Positions 7,427 through 14,950 of a stretch of 19,571 nt of DNA are shown here, piece after piece. The notes beneath the pieces are model-generated. The model did no database searches. It was not told where the DNA came from and saw only the letters and a program-made list of their open reading frames with translations. Position numbers and translations under genes: made by a program. This stretch comes from Richelia sp. UBA3308. GTDB taxonomy: Bacteria > Cyanobacteriota > Cyanobacteriia > Cyanobacteriales > Nostocaceae. The stretch is taken from NCBI GenBank assembly GCA_002361335.1, contig DESS01000184.1:928-20498 (forward strand), written 5' to 3'. The number at the start of each line of letters is the position of its first letter. The stretch's first letter is position 1.

Positions 7427-8113
7427 GTGTATTTATTAATTCCTGCAGCGGGAAGCGGCAGAAGAATGGGAAGTAACCGTAATAAACTCCTGTTGAATTT
7501 GCTGGGACAATCAATTATTAGTTGGACTATCCAAGCTGCTACAGCGGCGGATTGTATAAGTTGGATTGGGATAATTGCTCAACCTGACGATTGGCAAGAT
7601 ATCAAGGAAATTTTAGGTCAGTTGAAGTTAAATAAACCGGTAGAAATGATCGAAGGTGGTTCTACTCGTCAAGAATCGGTTTACAATGGCTTGGGGACAT
7701 TGCCACCTCAAGCTGAGCAAGTTTTAATTCATGATGGAGCAAGATGCCTTGCCACACCAAATTTATTTGATTGTTGTGCACAAGCTCTTGGTAGTACTGA
7801 TGGTTTGATTGCCGCAGTACCTGTAAAGGATACTATCAAAGTTGTAGACAAAAATAACATAATTGAATCGACACCCGACCGCAAGCAATTGTGGGCGGCA
7901 CAGACTCCTCAAGGATTTGATGTCAAATTATTGAAACAATGCCACACCGAAGCTGTTAGTAAAGGTTGGCAAGTCACTGATGACGCTGCTTTATTTGAAA
8001 AATCTGGCTTAGAAGTATTAATTGTCCAAGGAGAAGAAACTAATTTAAAAATTACCACTCCACAGGATTTAGCGATCGCAGAATTTATTTTGAAAAGTCG
8101 AACCGGGAGATAA
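7427..8113 (+). CDS. ispD: 2-C-methyl-D-erythritol 4-phosphate cytidylyltransferase
   Basis: This 228-residue enzyme of the MEP isoprenoid pathway joins CTP and methylerythritol phosphate to give CDP-methylerythritol in the cytosol. Seen: the nucleotide-binding loop IPAAGSGRRMG at 5-15 with K20, EGGSTRQESVYNGL at 76-89, HDGARCLATP at 102-111 (D103 and R106 correspond to the metal and substrate residues of the family), AVPVKDTIK at 130-138, QTPQGFDVKLL at 159-169, VTDDAALFEKSG at 183-194 and NLKITTPQDLAIAE at 206-219 with the C-terminal Lys208. Length is normal. The start is GTG at 7427, preceded by GAGGA about ten bases upstream; starting here puts the glycine-rich loop at its usual distance from the N-terminus. 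A HIP1 octamer lies inside the gene near 8072. It is divergent from the GT9 gene. Another MEP gene, ispG, lies 8 kb downstream. Confidence 0.95.
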   Translation: MYLLIPAAGSGRRMGSNRNKLLLNLLGQSIISWTIQAATAADCISWIGIIAQPDDWQDIKEILGQLKLNKPVEMIEGGSTRQESVYNGLGTLPPQAEQVLIHDGARCLATPNLFDCCAQALGSTDGLIAAVPVKDTIKVVDKNNIIESTPDRKQLWAAQTPQGFDVKLLKQCHTEAVSKGWQVTDDAALFEKSGLEVLIVQGEETNLKITTPQDLAIAEFILKSRTGR

Positions 8114-8358
8114 AGGCAGGGGGAGCAGGGGGGGAATTTTAGGCGGTAATGGATAAGCCACAAGAGAGTAAGAGTTAAAACTTATAAATAATGGAGTGAT
8201 TTAACATGCACACCTTTAACCTTGAAATTTTAATGTGTTAATAATTGACATTTGATTATAAAAATGATAGCATTCGTGCCAACTTGCTTGTAGATTGTTT
8301 TCTTGAGTTGTGCAAAGTCAATAGCTATTAACTCACAGTTTGGTTGGATTAAGAACCG

Positions 8359-8904
8359 ATGATTGTAGCGGCATCAAAGATAGAAGCGATTTTGTATTTG
8401 AAGGGAAAGCCCTTGTCAATTGGAGAAATAGCTGCTGTGGCAAAGTGCGATCGCGCCACGGCGGAAGAAGGAATAATTGAATTAATTGATGAATATGCTC
8501 GTCGAGATACCGCTTTGGAGATTGTAGAAACAAGCGAGGGTTATAGCCTGCAATTACGGTCAGATTTTCATGACTTGGTACAAACGCTTATTCCAGTAGA
8601 GTTAGGTGTAGGTGCTTTACGGACTTTGGCTGCTATTGCCCTTAATAGTCCGATATTGCAAAGCGATTTAATCAATTTACGGGGTTCTGGAGCCTATCAA
8701 CACGTTCCGGAATTAGTTGAACAAGGTTTTGTCCGTAAACGACGCAATGGTGATTCTCGTTCTTTTTCACTGCAAATTACATCAAAATTTCATCAATATT
8801 TTCAAATAGACCAATTACCTCAGCCTTTTTCTAATTTCAACAAGGAACAACAACTAGAATTAGAATTACAATCTCAGACTTCAGCTACAGTAGAAACCCC
8901 ATAG
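8359..8904 (+). CDS. scpB: Segregation and condensation protein ScpB
   Basis: This 181-residue protein is the ScpB (kleisin-interacting element) subunit of the SMC-ScpA-ScpB chromosome condensation complex. Two winged-helix domains are visible: the first at about 1-80 (SKIEAILYLKGKPLSIGEIA at 6-25, ALEIVETSEGYSLQLR at 52-67), the second at about 83-150 (LRTLAAIALNSPILQSDLIN at 87-106, RGSGAYQHVPELVEQGFV at 108-125). This is the order and spacing expected of ScpB. The tail after 150 is polar and Gln/Glu-rich, probably disordered. The ATG at 8359 starts directly before the first helix. A HIP1 octamer lies near 8447. No scpA or smc is adjacent. The 245-base upstream spacer is AT-rich. Assignment rests on fold pattern and length and is confident. 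Confidence 0.9.
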   Translation: MIVAASKIEAILYLKGKPLSIGEIAAVAKCDRATAEEGIIELIDEYARRDTALEIVETSEGYSLQLRSDFHDLVQTLIPVELGVGALRTLAAIALNSPILQSDLINLRGSGAYQHVPELVEQGFVRKRRNGDSRSFSLQITSKFHQYFQIDQLPQPFSNFNKEQQLELELQSQTSATVETP

Positions 8905-9213
8905 AATTGTAACTATTTTAAGGCCCAAAAATCAAGGCAAGCTTTCCAGATTGGAGAAGGTTCACAGCCCTTAGTGAGAAACTTTGATTTGCCATACTTG
9001 AGGTAAAAGTAACAAAAAATTCAGTATGGACTGCGATCGAGTTAACCCAACTGCGGAAAATAGCTGAAATGCCTGTTAATATAAGGAAACTATTCCCTGT
9101 ATACTTAAAACTAAAAAATTGTAGTTAGCTCAAATTTCCAGCAGGGTTAAGGTGCCTCTTACTCTTAGTATGGTTTAGAGTAGAATTAGCAACTCAGCGA
9201 ACAAAAATTGCCA
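8905..9213. other. Intergenic region scpB-DUF760
   Basis: This 309-base spacer has no reading frame I would call a gene. It holds a GTATACTT-like AT-rich stretch near 9098 and the immediate upstream of the DUF760 gene. I see no strong terminator for scpB and no repeat family. Confidence 0.5.
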
Positions 9214-9558
9214 ATGGTGTTTGATCCCGACTTTTTGAACGACAACTTCGAGCAACACCCCAATCAAAGTCTTTTTGACAACATTGAGGAAAATCCCAAT
9301 CAGTTGCTCAAATATCTGGAACACCAACCTCCTGAGGTTTTAGCACGGGTTGCCCAGTCTGTCAGCCCCGAAATTAAACAAATCATTTCGCAAAACGTCC
9401 AAGGGCTTGTAGGAATGTTACCCCCAGCAAATTTTAACGTGCAGGTGACAACAGACAGGGACAATCTAGCTGGACTTTTAGCTTCAGCAATGATGACGGG
9501 GTATTTCCTGCGCCAAATGGAACAGCGGATGAATTTGGATAACTTAACTCAAAAGTAG
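9214..9558 (+). CDS. DUF760 domain-containing protein
   Basis: This 114-residue protein resembles the DUF760 family, shared by cyanobacteria and plant chloroplasts, with no firmly established biochemical role that I know of. Seen: an acidic Asn/Gln-rich N-terminus, then ENPNQLLKYLEHQPPEVLAR (about 26-45), VSPEIKQIISQNVQGLVGML (about 50-69), the conserved-looking FNVQVTTDRDNLAGLLASAM (about 74-93) and a final hydrophobic helix MTGYFLRQMEQRM. There is no signal peptide; the final helix is short and amphipathic rather than clearly membrane-spanning. I start it at the ATG at 9214. A TTG two codons earlier is in frame but unnecessary. It is monocistronic on the plus strand, convergent with the Deg protease gene. 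Confidence 0.8.
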   Translation: MVFDPDFLNDNFEQHPNQSLFDNIEENPNQLLKYLEHQPPEVLARVAQSVSPEIKQIISQNVQGLVGMLPPANFNVQVTTDRDNLAGLLASAMMTGYFLRQMEQRMNLDNLTQK

Positions 9559-9747
9559 TATGAACTAGTTATGAGTTATGAGCGTTAATTAATTTATGGC
9601 TCCCCAGTTCGATCGCATAAACCGCGATAGCTGACAACCGACAATTGTTAACATACTCTTAACTCTTAACTGCTTCCCTAAATGCTGTTTTGAAAGTATT
9701 TATTGCACGCGCATTGGTTTATCCCATGCCTTATGCCCCCAATACGG

Positions 9748-10953
9748 TTATCTATGGGGATAAACTCCAGACTCGACTTTAAATGTTTGAAGTTTACCTT
9801 TGCGTTTGACTAAAATTTCCATAATATCTCCCACTGTTGATGATACAACAACTTTTTGTACTTGTGCGGAAGTTTTTACGGGTTGGTTGTTAATTTTTTC
9901 AATAATATCGCCAGGGCGCAATCCAGCTTCTTCTGCGGGGGAATCTGGAGTGACTCTTCTAACTAAAATGCCAGTTTCCTGTTTGAGTTCGAGTGATGTT
10001 TCTTGATTGAGCTGCTTTTTCTTGGTAGGAGTCAAATCCACCATTTCAATACCGAGAAATGGATGTTGTACTCGCCCTTTAGTAAATAATTCGTTGGCAA
10101 TGCGGGCTGCGGTTTCAATGGGAATAGCGAAACCTAATCCTTGTGCATCGGCACGAATCGCCGTATTAATACCAATTACTTCACCTCGTGAATTTAATAA
10201 AGGTCCCCCCGAATTTCCGGGGTTAATGGCAGCGTCAGTTTGGATAAAGCTAACTCGTTTATCTGAAACACCAACTTGAGCGCTAGTACGATCTGTAGCG
10301 CTTATAATACCAATTGTTACGGTATTATCTAAACCTAGGGGATTGCCAATGGCGATCGCCCATTGTCCAGGTATTAAGTTTTGAGAACTTCCCAATTTGA
10401 CAGTAGGTAATTTTTCTGCTGGAATCTTGACAACAGCAATATCGGTGATTTTATCAATGCCAAGTACCTTACCTTCAAAAGTACGACCATCCTTGAGGGT
10501 TACCTGTACAGTTTCTGTATCTGATACTACGTGAGCATTGGTGACTAATTTTCCGTCGTTACTTAAGATAAAACCAGAACCTGTACCCCGCTCAATTCTT
10601 TCCTGGGGAAATGGTTGCTCATCTTCTCCAAAAAATCGGCGTAGGAGAGGATTTTTCAATGCTTTTGAGATCGGATTTGCTACTTTACGAGTAGCATTAA
10701 TTCGTACTACCGCAGATCCAGTTTTTTGTACTGCGGTAGCAATAAAATTCATTTCACCGCCTCCATTTGGACCAACGGATTTTGCCACTGGAGGGTTGAT
10801 AATAGTTTCTGGAGGCAGAGCCACTGTAACATTTTTATACTCATTTAATGAGGAATTTTGTGGCAGCAGATAGCGACTTCCGAATAAACCTGCACCACCG
10901 CCAATTGCTACTAAAGAAAGGGAAACTGCTAGTTGCTTTACAGATAACTTCAT
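9748..10953 (-). CDS. Deg/HtrA-type serine protease (HhoA/HhoB/HtrA family)
   Basis: This 401-residue periplasmic or lumenal protease/chaperone handles misfolded proteins under stress. An N-terminal hydrophobic segment (about 6-24) acts as signal or anchor. The trypsin-like domain follows with the catalytic triad H141 (TNAHVVSD), D171 (ITDIAVVKI) and S248 (NPGNSGGPLL). One PDZ domain covers about 300-395, with GILVRRVTPDSPAEEAGLRP at 328-347 and GDIIEKINNQPV at 348-359. All key residues are intact, so it should be active. I start at the ATG at 10953, giving a short basic n-region (MKLSVKQ) before the hydrophobic stretch. The ORF extends eight codons further upstream without benefit. It is monocistronic and divergent from the LysM/M23 gene. 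A HIP1 octamer lies near 10352. I cannot say which of HhoA, HhoB or HtrA it matches. Confidence 0.92.
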   Translation of the reverse strand: MKLSVKQLAVSLSLVAIGGGAGLFGSRYLLPQNSSLNEYKNVTVALPPETIINPPVAKSVGPNGGGEMNFIATAVQKTGSAVVRINATRKVANPISKALKNPLLRRFFGEDEQPFPQERIERGTGSGFILSNDGKLVTNAHVVSDTETVQVTLKDGRTFEGKVLGIDKITDIAVVKIPAEKLPTVKLGSSQNLIPGQWAIAIGNPLGLDNTVTIGIISATDRTSAQVGVSDKRVSFIQTDAAINPGNSGGPLLNSRGEVIGINTAIRADAQGLGFAIPIETAARIANELFTKGRVQHPFLGIEMVDLTPTKKKQLNQETSLELKQETGILVRRVTPDSPAEEAGLRPGDIIEKINNQPVKTSAQVQKVVVSSTVGDIMEILVKRKGKLQTFKVESGVYPHR

Positions 10954-11192
10954 AACTATAACACTCAAGGACAGCAATGCACATGCGGTCTTTTTTTAGT
11001 GTAATCAACTTATAGACCACTTGAGGGATTAATTTCACAGCAAAGGTATAAAAACAAATACCTTATTATTAATAAAATTTCTAAAAATCAATTATTATAA
11101 TCCTGACTCCAAGAATAATTTTCATTATTTCTCAAATCTTCTTTGACAGGTCGAAATTAGACTTTTGTTCCAGAACACAAAAAAGATTTATA

Positions 11193-11212
11193 CTAAATAA
11201 TCTATTATTTAG
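11193..11212. promoter_or_regulatory. 20-base operator-like palindrome
   Basis: CTAAATAAT-CT-ATTATTTAG is a perfect 9-bp inverted repeat with a 2-base centre, located between the divergent Deg protease and LysM/M23 genes. Its size and symmetry suit a homodimeric regulator. Cyanobacterial Fur-type sites are AT-rich and palindromic, so such a protein is one candidate. No binding evidence exists. Confidence 0.35.
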
Positions 11213-11369
11213 CAGTTGCGCCTTGCTATTAAATAATTTAAACAAGAAAAAAGACAAAAAGATAAATGGATATCTTTTTTCAGTTAACTTTTGTTAAGAA
11301 ATATTTTGACTCTTCTGCTGACTTGTTTTACTCCTGTCTCGCTTATCAGATTACCTATAAAAATACACT

Positions 11370-11397
11370 ACTCCGAAACTCTCTCACTCCGAAACTC
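11370..11397. repeat. Direct repeat ACTCCGAAACTC x2
   Basis: The 12-mer ACTCCGAAACTC occurs at 11370-11381 and 11386-11397 (16-base period), about 110 bases upstream of the LysM/M23 gene start. It may be a regulatory site or a small tandem duplication. Confidence 0.5.
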
Positions 11398-11504
11398 AAT
11401 CCCCACCGGTAATATAACGGCCGGGAAGGGAGTAACTACTAGACGAATGGGCGTTACGAAATTTTTAAAATAATCTATAAATAAACTTATCATTTTTGAT
11501 ATAC

Positions 11505-12416
11505 ATGAGCTTAAATTATTGTTCAGTCTTGTTTTGTGGTTTAGCCGGTATATTGGGGCTAGTATCGACATTTGGTAATTCAGCACAGGCCCAATTATCG
11601 GAAATAATTTGTCCAACTCCAGCCTTGGAGCGTTTTGTGCGTCACCAAGTAGCACCATTAGAAACTTTAAAATCTATAGCGCTGCGCTATAACATTACTC
11701 CTGAGACCATTATCCGCATGAATTCTACAATACGTAACGGTAAAGTTACTGTAGGTCAAAATTTAAGAATTCCTCCCTATAACGGCATTGTAGTGAAAGT
11801 GCCCAAAGGACAAACTTGGAGACAAATAGCAATAAAACATAAAGTCCGAGCCGATGCGCTTTTTGAAGTCAACGGTTGTCAAGAAAACCCTAGAGTCGTT
11901 TTTGTTCCGCAATTGAAGAAATTACCAAATTCGACTCAAAGTTCATCAAGTATTGTCGATACAATTTCGGATTCGGATAAATTAAACGGATATCCCTTAC
12001 CAGAAAATGCTGCTGTAGCTTTCCCTTATGGATGGCAAATAAATCCCAACAACGGCGATGTATTTTTCCACAGTGGTATAGATTTGTCAGCACAACAGGG
12101 AACTTCTGTACGGGCAATTGGTAAAGGAGAAGTAGTATTTGCCCAAGAACAAGGTTCTTACGGCAACTTAGTGATAATCAATCACAAGGGAGGAATGCAA
12201 AGTCGCTATGCCCATCTTGAGGATATCAAAGTTCGGGTTGGAGAGGAAGTAAACAAAGGTGATTTAGTCGGAAGTGTAGGAAGCACCGGTACACCAACCC
12301 TTAAACAACCCCACCTGCATTTTGAAATCCGTTCAAGTTCATCTTTAGGTTGGCAAGCCTTAGATCCTTCCGAGTATCTGGGTTTAGGAGACAGGGAATT
12401 AAGAATTAATAATTAA
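11505..12416 (+). CDS. LysM domain M23 family metallopeptidase
   Basis: This 303-residue secreted cell-wall hydrolase or divisome-type activator has a signal peptide at 1-30 (hydrophobic core about 7-22, Ala-x-Ala-like end at NSAQAQ). A LysM repeat follows at about 47-91 (APLETLKSIALRYNITPETI). A weaker second LysM lies at about 97-138 (VPKGQTWRQIAIKHKVRADA). The M23 (lysostaphin-type) domain covers about 170-295. Zinc and catalytic residues are present: H189 and D193 (HSGID), H237 (YAHL), H270 and H272 (HLHFE), so it should be an active endopeptidase. I start at the ATG at 11505; a TTG three codons upstream adds nothing. The last residues (GDRELRINN) and the stop are encoded by the start of a heptameric AATTAAG repeat, so the natural C-terminus has been rewritten by the repeat. 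It is divergent from the Deg protease gene. Confidence 0.92.
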   Translation: MSLNYCSVLFCGLAGILGLVSTFGNSAQAQLSEIICPTPALERFVRHQVAPLETLKSIALRYNITPETIIRMNSTIRNGKVTVGQNLRIPPYNGIVVKVPKGQTWRQIAIKHKVRADALFEVNGCQENPRVVFVPQLKKLPNSTQSSSSIVDTISDSDKLNGYPLPENAAVAFPYGWQINPNNGDVFFHSGIDLSAQQGTSVRAIGKGEVVFAQEQGSYGNLVIINHKGGMQSRYAHLEDIKVRVGEEVNKGDLVGSVGSTGTPTLKQPHLHFEIRSSSSLGWQALDPSEYLGLGDRELRINN

Positions 12417-12450
12417 GAATTAAGAATTGGGCATGGGGCATGGGGCATTG
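12397..12450. repeat. Heptameric short tandem repeats (AATTAAG / GGGGCAT)
   Basis: Four AATTAAG or AATTAAT heptamers run in register from 12397 to 12424, then AATTGGG and GGGGCAT units to about 12450. It is the same composite as at 7261-7316. The block begins inside the M23 coding region and supplies its stop codon. Confidence 0.85.
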
Positions 12451-12470
12451 GATATTGATGATAAGTAATC

Positions 12471-12553
12471 ACTAACAACTAATAACTAATAACTAATAAC
12501 TAATAACTAACAACTAACAACTAATAACTAATAACTAATAACTAGTAACTAAT
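12471..12553. repeat. Heptameric short tandem repeat (ACTAATA)n
   Basis: About twelve in-register copies of ACTAATA or ACTAACA, with one ACTAGTA. The right end supplies the last codons and stop of the minus-strand cysteine hydrolase fragment. The repeat number is expected to vary between strains. Confidence 0.9.
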
Positions 12554-12933
12554 TTCATTCCTGCATGTGCAAATCTGTTAAATGCAGCATCTGCTTGTTC
12601 AGTGTAATCGACGATTCCAGGTACTACTACCGGAGATGTACAATCTTGGAGAAGATAAACTTTTTTAGCAAGATTGATATCTCGAAGCTTAATATCTATT
12701 AATAAATCGTCAATTGTCCAAGCTACACAGTGACTTTTAGCAAGTCCTGCGATAATAATTTTATCAAAGTCTAAAAGTTGTTTAATTAAACGGGCATTCT
12801 TTTGTGCGATAGAACGATTATCAAAACTTTGCAAAACTTCCGGACTTAATACAGAATAATTTTCAGTCAAAGGATTATTGCCTTTAATTTCAAATTGCCA
12901 TCGAGAATTGCGAGCGATGGAATGAAAAAATAT
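12535..12933 (-). pseudogene. Cysteine hydrolase (isochorismatase superfamily), C-terminal fragment
   Basis: This is the downstream part of a gene interrupted by an ISL3-type element. In frame it reads AIFFHSIARNSRWQF across the target site and then KGNNPLTENYSVLSPEV. The superfamily active-site segment follows, IIAGLAKSHCVAWTIDDLL, with the nucleophilic cysteine in SHC. The segment LQDCTSPVVVPGIVDYTEQA is also typical of the family. The fragment has no start of its own; a TTG at 12870 could only give a 111-residue product without the catalytic Asp. The stop is TAG at 12535 inside heptameric repeats. The N-terminal half lies beyond the element at 14943-15560. Both halves abut identical 8-base target copies, so the gene was split by insertion. 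Confidence 0.85.
12926..12933. repeat. Target-site duplication, left copy
   Basis: AAAAATAT directly abuts the left end of the element, and the identical octamer is at 14943-14950. Eight bases is the usual duplication length of the ISL3 family. Confidence 0.9.
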
Positions 12934-13003
12934 GGCTCTTCAGTACTTAGTATGCTAAAAATACAATTAGACAATTGAATTAAAAGAGAAATACAGCGAA
13001 TAA

Positions 13004-13182
13004 ACTCGTTGGAACTGCACCTTAATACCGTTACACAATATTCTTGTGGCGTGATAACGGGCTAGAAAATTAATCTGTTACAACCGTATTTTAATAATAG
13101 CCCGCCACAGGAGCCGCTGCGCTATATGTCCTTCGGACACGCTTCGCGAACGAATCATAGTTTAATTCTTAAATATAAATAA
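13004..13182 (+). repeat. Long subterminal inverted arm, left
   Basis: This 179-base segment recurs inverted at 14693-14871. It contains CACCTTAATACCGTTACAC, an internal inverted pair (CGGGCTA and TAGCCCG) and a palindromic repeat around TGTCCTTCGGACA (13127-13139) followed by CGCTTCGCGAAC. By eye the arms differ at about 13 positions. Confidence 0.85.
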
Positions 13183-13279
13183 GAAATAAGTGTACCAAAG
13201 AATTACTACAAGTAAAAAAAATTGCTTTTATACTGCTATTTTTTTTATGAAAGGTTCTTTAGTACGCCCGTAGGCTTAA

Positions 13280-14585
13280 CTAATAAATGAAAGACCAAGG
13301 AAGTAAACATCTAGCTCTAAAATTTTCAAAATTCCTGAATCCATATCCTGAACGTTTAATCAGTTTTAGTTTATTGTTAATACCCTCGACTACACCACTG
13401 GTTGTACCGTTATCAAAATAAGCAATAATTTCATCAATCCAACGAATAATGGTTTTCTGGCTGATTGGAAAATGTTTTTTGGCTTTTGATAGCCATAAAC
13501 CAAGCTCAAATAGTCCTACTAACCAATCATTTGTTTCATCAAAAATCCTTCGTATTTTTTCTTTCAAATCATGCATTAATTTCAGAGTCGGAGATACTTC
13601 TTTTACTTGAGCGAGTTTCTTTATTTGTTTTTCATTTAAGCCTTTTTCATTTTTTAATAAAGCATATTTACTTTTCTTCAATCCATCTAAAATTTTTTCA
13701 TACTCATCTTTATTTGATTGTGATTTTTATTTTTTAATAGAATATTCTATCTTTCTTTTCTCCCGTTTTCGTTGTAAATCCAATTCTTTATTTACTTGTG
13801 TCATAACATGAAATCTATCTGCGACCCCAAAGGGGTTCGCCAGTCGCTCATGGGGGAGACCCCCAAGACCGCGCTGGCTCACAACTTGTGCATTTGGAAT
13901 TAATTCATTAACTAAGTTTTTATAACCCTGCCACAAGTCTATACTTACTTCCTCTATTTTATCCAAAACCTCTTTTCCCCATTCTTCAAGTACTTTTCTG
14001 ATGATTTCTTTAGTCCTCCCTGGTAATATTGCAAGTAACTGAGATTTATCCAAATCTACCAATACTGCACAGTAATTACCTTTTCCTTTAACTAATGCTA
14101 TCTCATCAAGACCAAGTCTTTTTAAGCATGATGGTTTTTCTATCACAAATTTTTTTGATGCATCTTTTAATATTCTTTCTATTTCTTCTGTAGTCAAATT
14201 CCCTTTCTGAGCAATACTCTGAATATCTGAATCTAGTACTTCTTTTATTGTTTGATTTGCAAGTCTTTTAGTATATTTTCTTCTGCTATCTACAAAATCT
14301 AACTCTTCACTGAAAGGTTTTTTACACTTGTAGCATTTAAATTGTCGTTTATTTATTTCTAAAAATACTTGTTGTTCTCCCAGAGGTAAATCTTTAATGG
14401 CGGTATCTATGATTTTGATGTAATTTATGACTTTTCATTCCACAACGAGGACAAACACAATCGTTTGTTAATGATTCAATCCGTAAAATTATCCCAATTC
14501 CTTTATATTGACTATGTGAGATAACTTTTACTCCTTATATATTCAATATTTGTGTTAATATTTTTATATTATTTTTGAACTTCAT
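13280..14585 (-). pseudogene. ISL3 family transposase, broken
   Basis: The ancestral frame can be followed from ATG at 14585 (MKFKNNIKILTQILNI) to TAG at 13280. Domains in order are: an N-terminal zinc finger CVCPRCGMKSHKLH and CYKC; the DDE core with LGLDEIALVKGKGNY (first Asp), VSIDLWQGYKNLV, ADRFHVMTQVNKELD (second Asp) and SGVVEGINNKLKLIKRSGYG (Glu). Lesions are: TAA at codon 17 (near 14535), a one-base frameshift near 14397-14405 between HRY and IKDLPLG, a 57-nt in-frame palindromic insertion at 13823-13879, and TAA at 13727-13729 in the linker before KSQSNKDEYEKIL. The frame on both sides of 13727 is the same, so it is a simple nonsense change. ISL3 transposases bind the terminal repeats and catalyse cut-and-paste movement; this copy should be inactive. 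Confidence 0.9.
13823..13879 (-). repeat. 57-nt palindromic repeat inserted in frame in transposase
   Basis: On the minus strand it encodes SQRGLGGLPHERLANPFGV, placed between NAQVV and ADRFHV, which are contiguous in ISL3 transposases. The DNA folds as GCCAG...GGGGG-TCT-CCCCC...CTGGC followed by ACCCC-TTT-GGGGT. It has no stop in this frame and is an exact multiple of three. Confidence 0.8.
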
Positions 14586-14692
14586 TGTGGTAAATACACT
14601 CGCTGTTAGACTAGTTTGATTCTAATTTTATTTTTGAATAAATTAGAAGCATCAAACCAACTTTTTTACATTTTAGTAATTTTTTGATAAAG

Positions 14693-14871
14693 TTGTTTAC
14701 ATTTAAGAATTGAACTATGATTAGTTCGCGAAGCGTGTCCGAAGGACATATAGCGCAGCGGCTCCTGTGGCGGGCTATTATTAAAATACGGTTGTAACAG
14801 ATTAATTTCCTAGCCCGTCTTCACGCCACCAGAACATAGTGTAACGGTATTAAGGTGCTGCACCAACGAGT
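14693..14871 (-). repeat. Long subterminal inverted arm, right
   Basis: Inverted partner of 13004-13182, including the palindromic repeat core at 14736-14748 (TGTCCGAAGGACA). It lies between the transposase start and the right terminal inverted repeat, so transposase promoter signals would have to lie in or next to it. Confidence 0.85.
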
Positions 14872-14942
14872 CAATGTGCGCTATTCTTTCTTCATTTGAT
14901 AACTTTTTATTGTTTTTTTAGCATACTAGGTACTGAAGAGCC

Positions 14943-14950
14943 AAAAATAT
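14943..14950. repeat. Target-site duplication, right copy
   Basis: AAAAATAT, identical to 12926-12933, directly abuts the right terminal inverted repeat of the ISL3-type element. Confidence 0.9.

Larger units (their letters stand above)
10954..11504. other. Divergent promoter region, Deg protease and M23 peptidase
   Basis: This 551-base spacer has no supported gene; a 60-codon TTG-started frame at 11291-11473 looks random. It contains a 20-base near-palindrome at 11193-11212 and a 12-base direct repeat at 11370-11397. The rest is AT-rich. Promoters of both flanking genes should lie here but no hexamer pair is convincing. Confidence 0.55.
12934..14942 (-). mobile_element. ISL3-type insertion sequence, 2009 bp, inactivated
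   Basis: The ends are 28-base terminal inverted repeats beginning GGCTCTTCAGTAC (12934-12961 and 14915-14942) with one mismatch, starting GG as in ISL3 elements. They are flanked by the 8-base duplication AAAAATAT. Inside the ends lie long subterminal arms (13004-13182 and 14693-14871) that are inverted copies of each other with about a dozen mismatches. The single minus-strand transposase gene is an ISL3 DDE enzyme with several lesions, so the copy cannot move by itself but might be mobilised in trans. The element sits in a cysteine hydrolase gene in the same orientation. Size is above the 1.3-1.6 kb common for the family because of the long arms. Confidence 0.9.

Noticed and set aside
8206..8241. 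12-codon frame (MHTFNLEILMC) with GGAG nine bases upstream, before scpB
   Set aside because: Too short to support; no regulatory codon run and no terminator structure after it.
9800..10873. Plus-strand open frames opposite the Deg protease gene
   Set aside because: Shadows of the real minus-strand gene; no domain pattern or start signals.
11291..11473. 60-codon plus-strand frame in the divergent spacer
   Set aside because: TTG start, composition of translated non-coding DNA, runs through the direct repeat; no family resemblance.
12471..12553. CRISPR array
   Set aside because: Uniform 7-base tandem units with no spacers; it is a short tandem repeat.
13465..13737. Plus-strand 90-codon hydrophobic frame inside the insertion sequence
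   Set aside because: Antisense of the transposase C-terminal region; its hydrophobicity comes from complementing Lys-rich codons.
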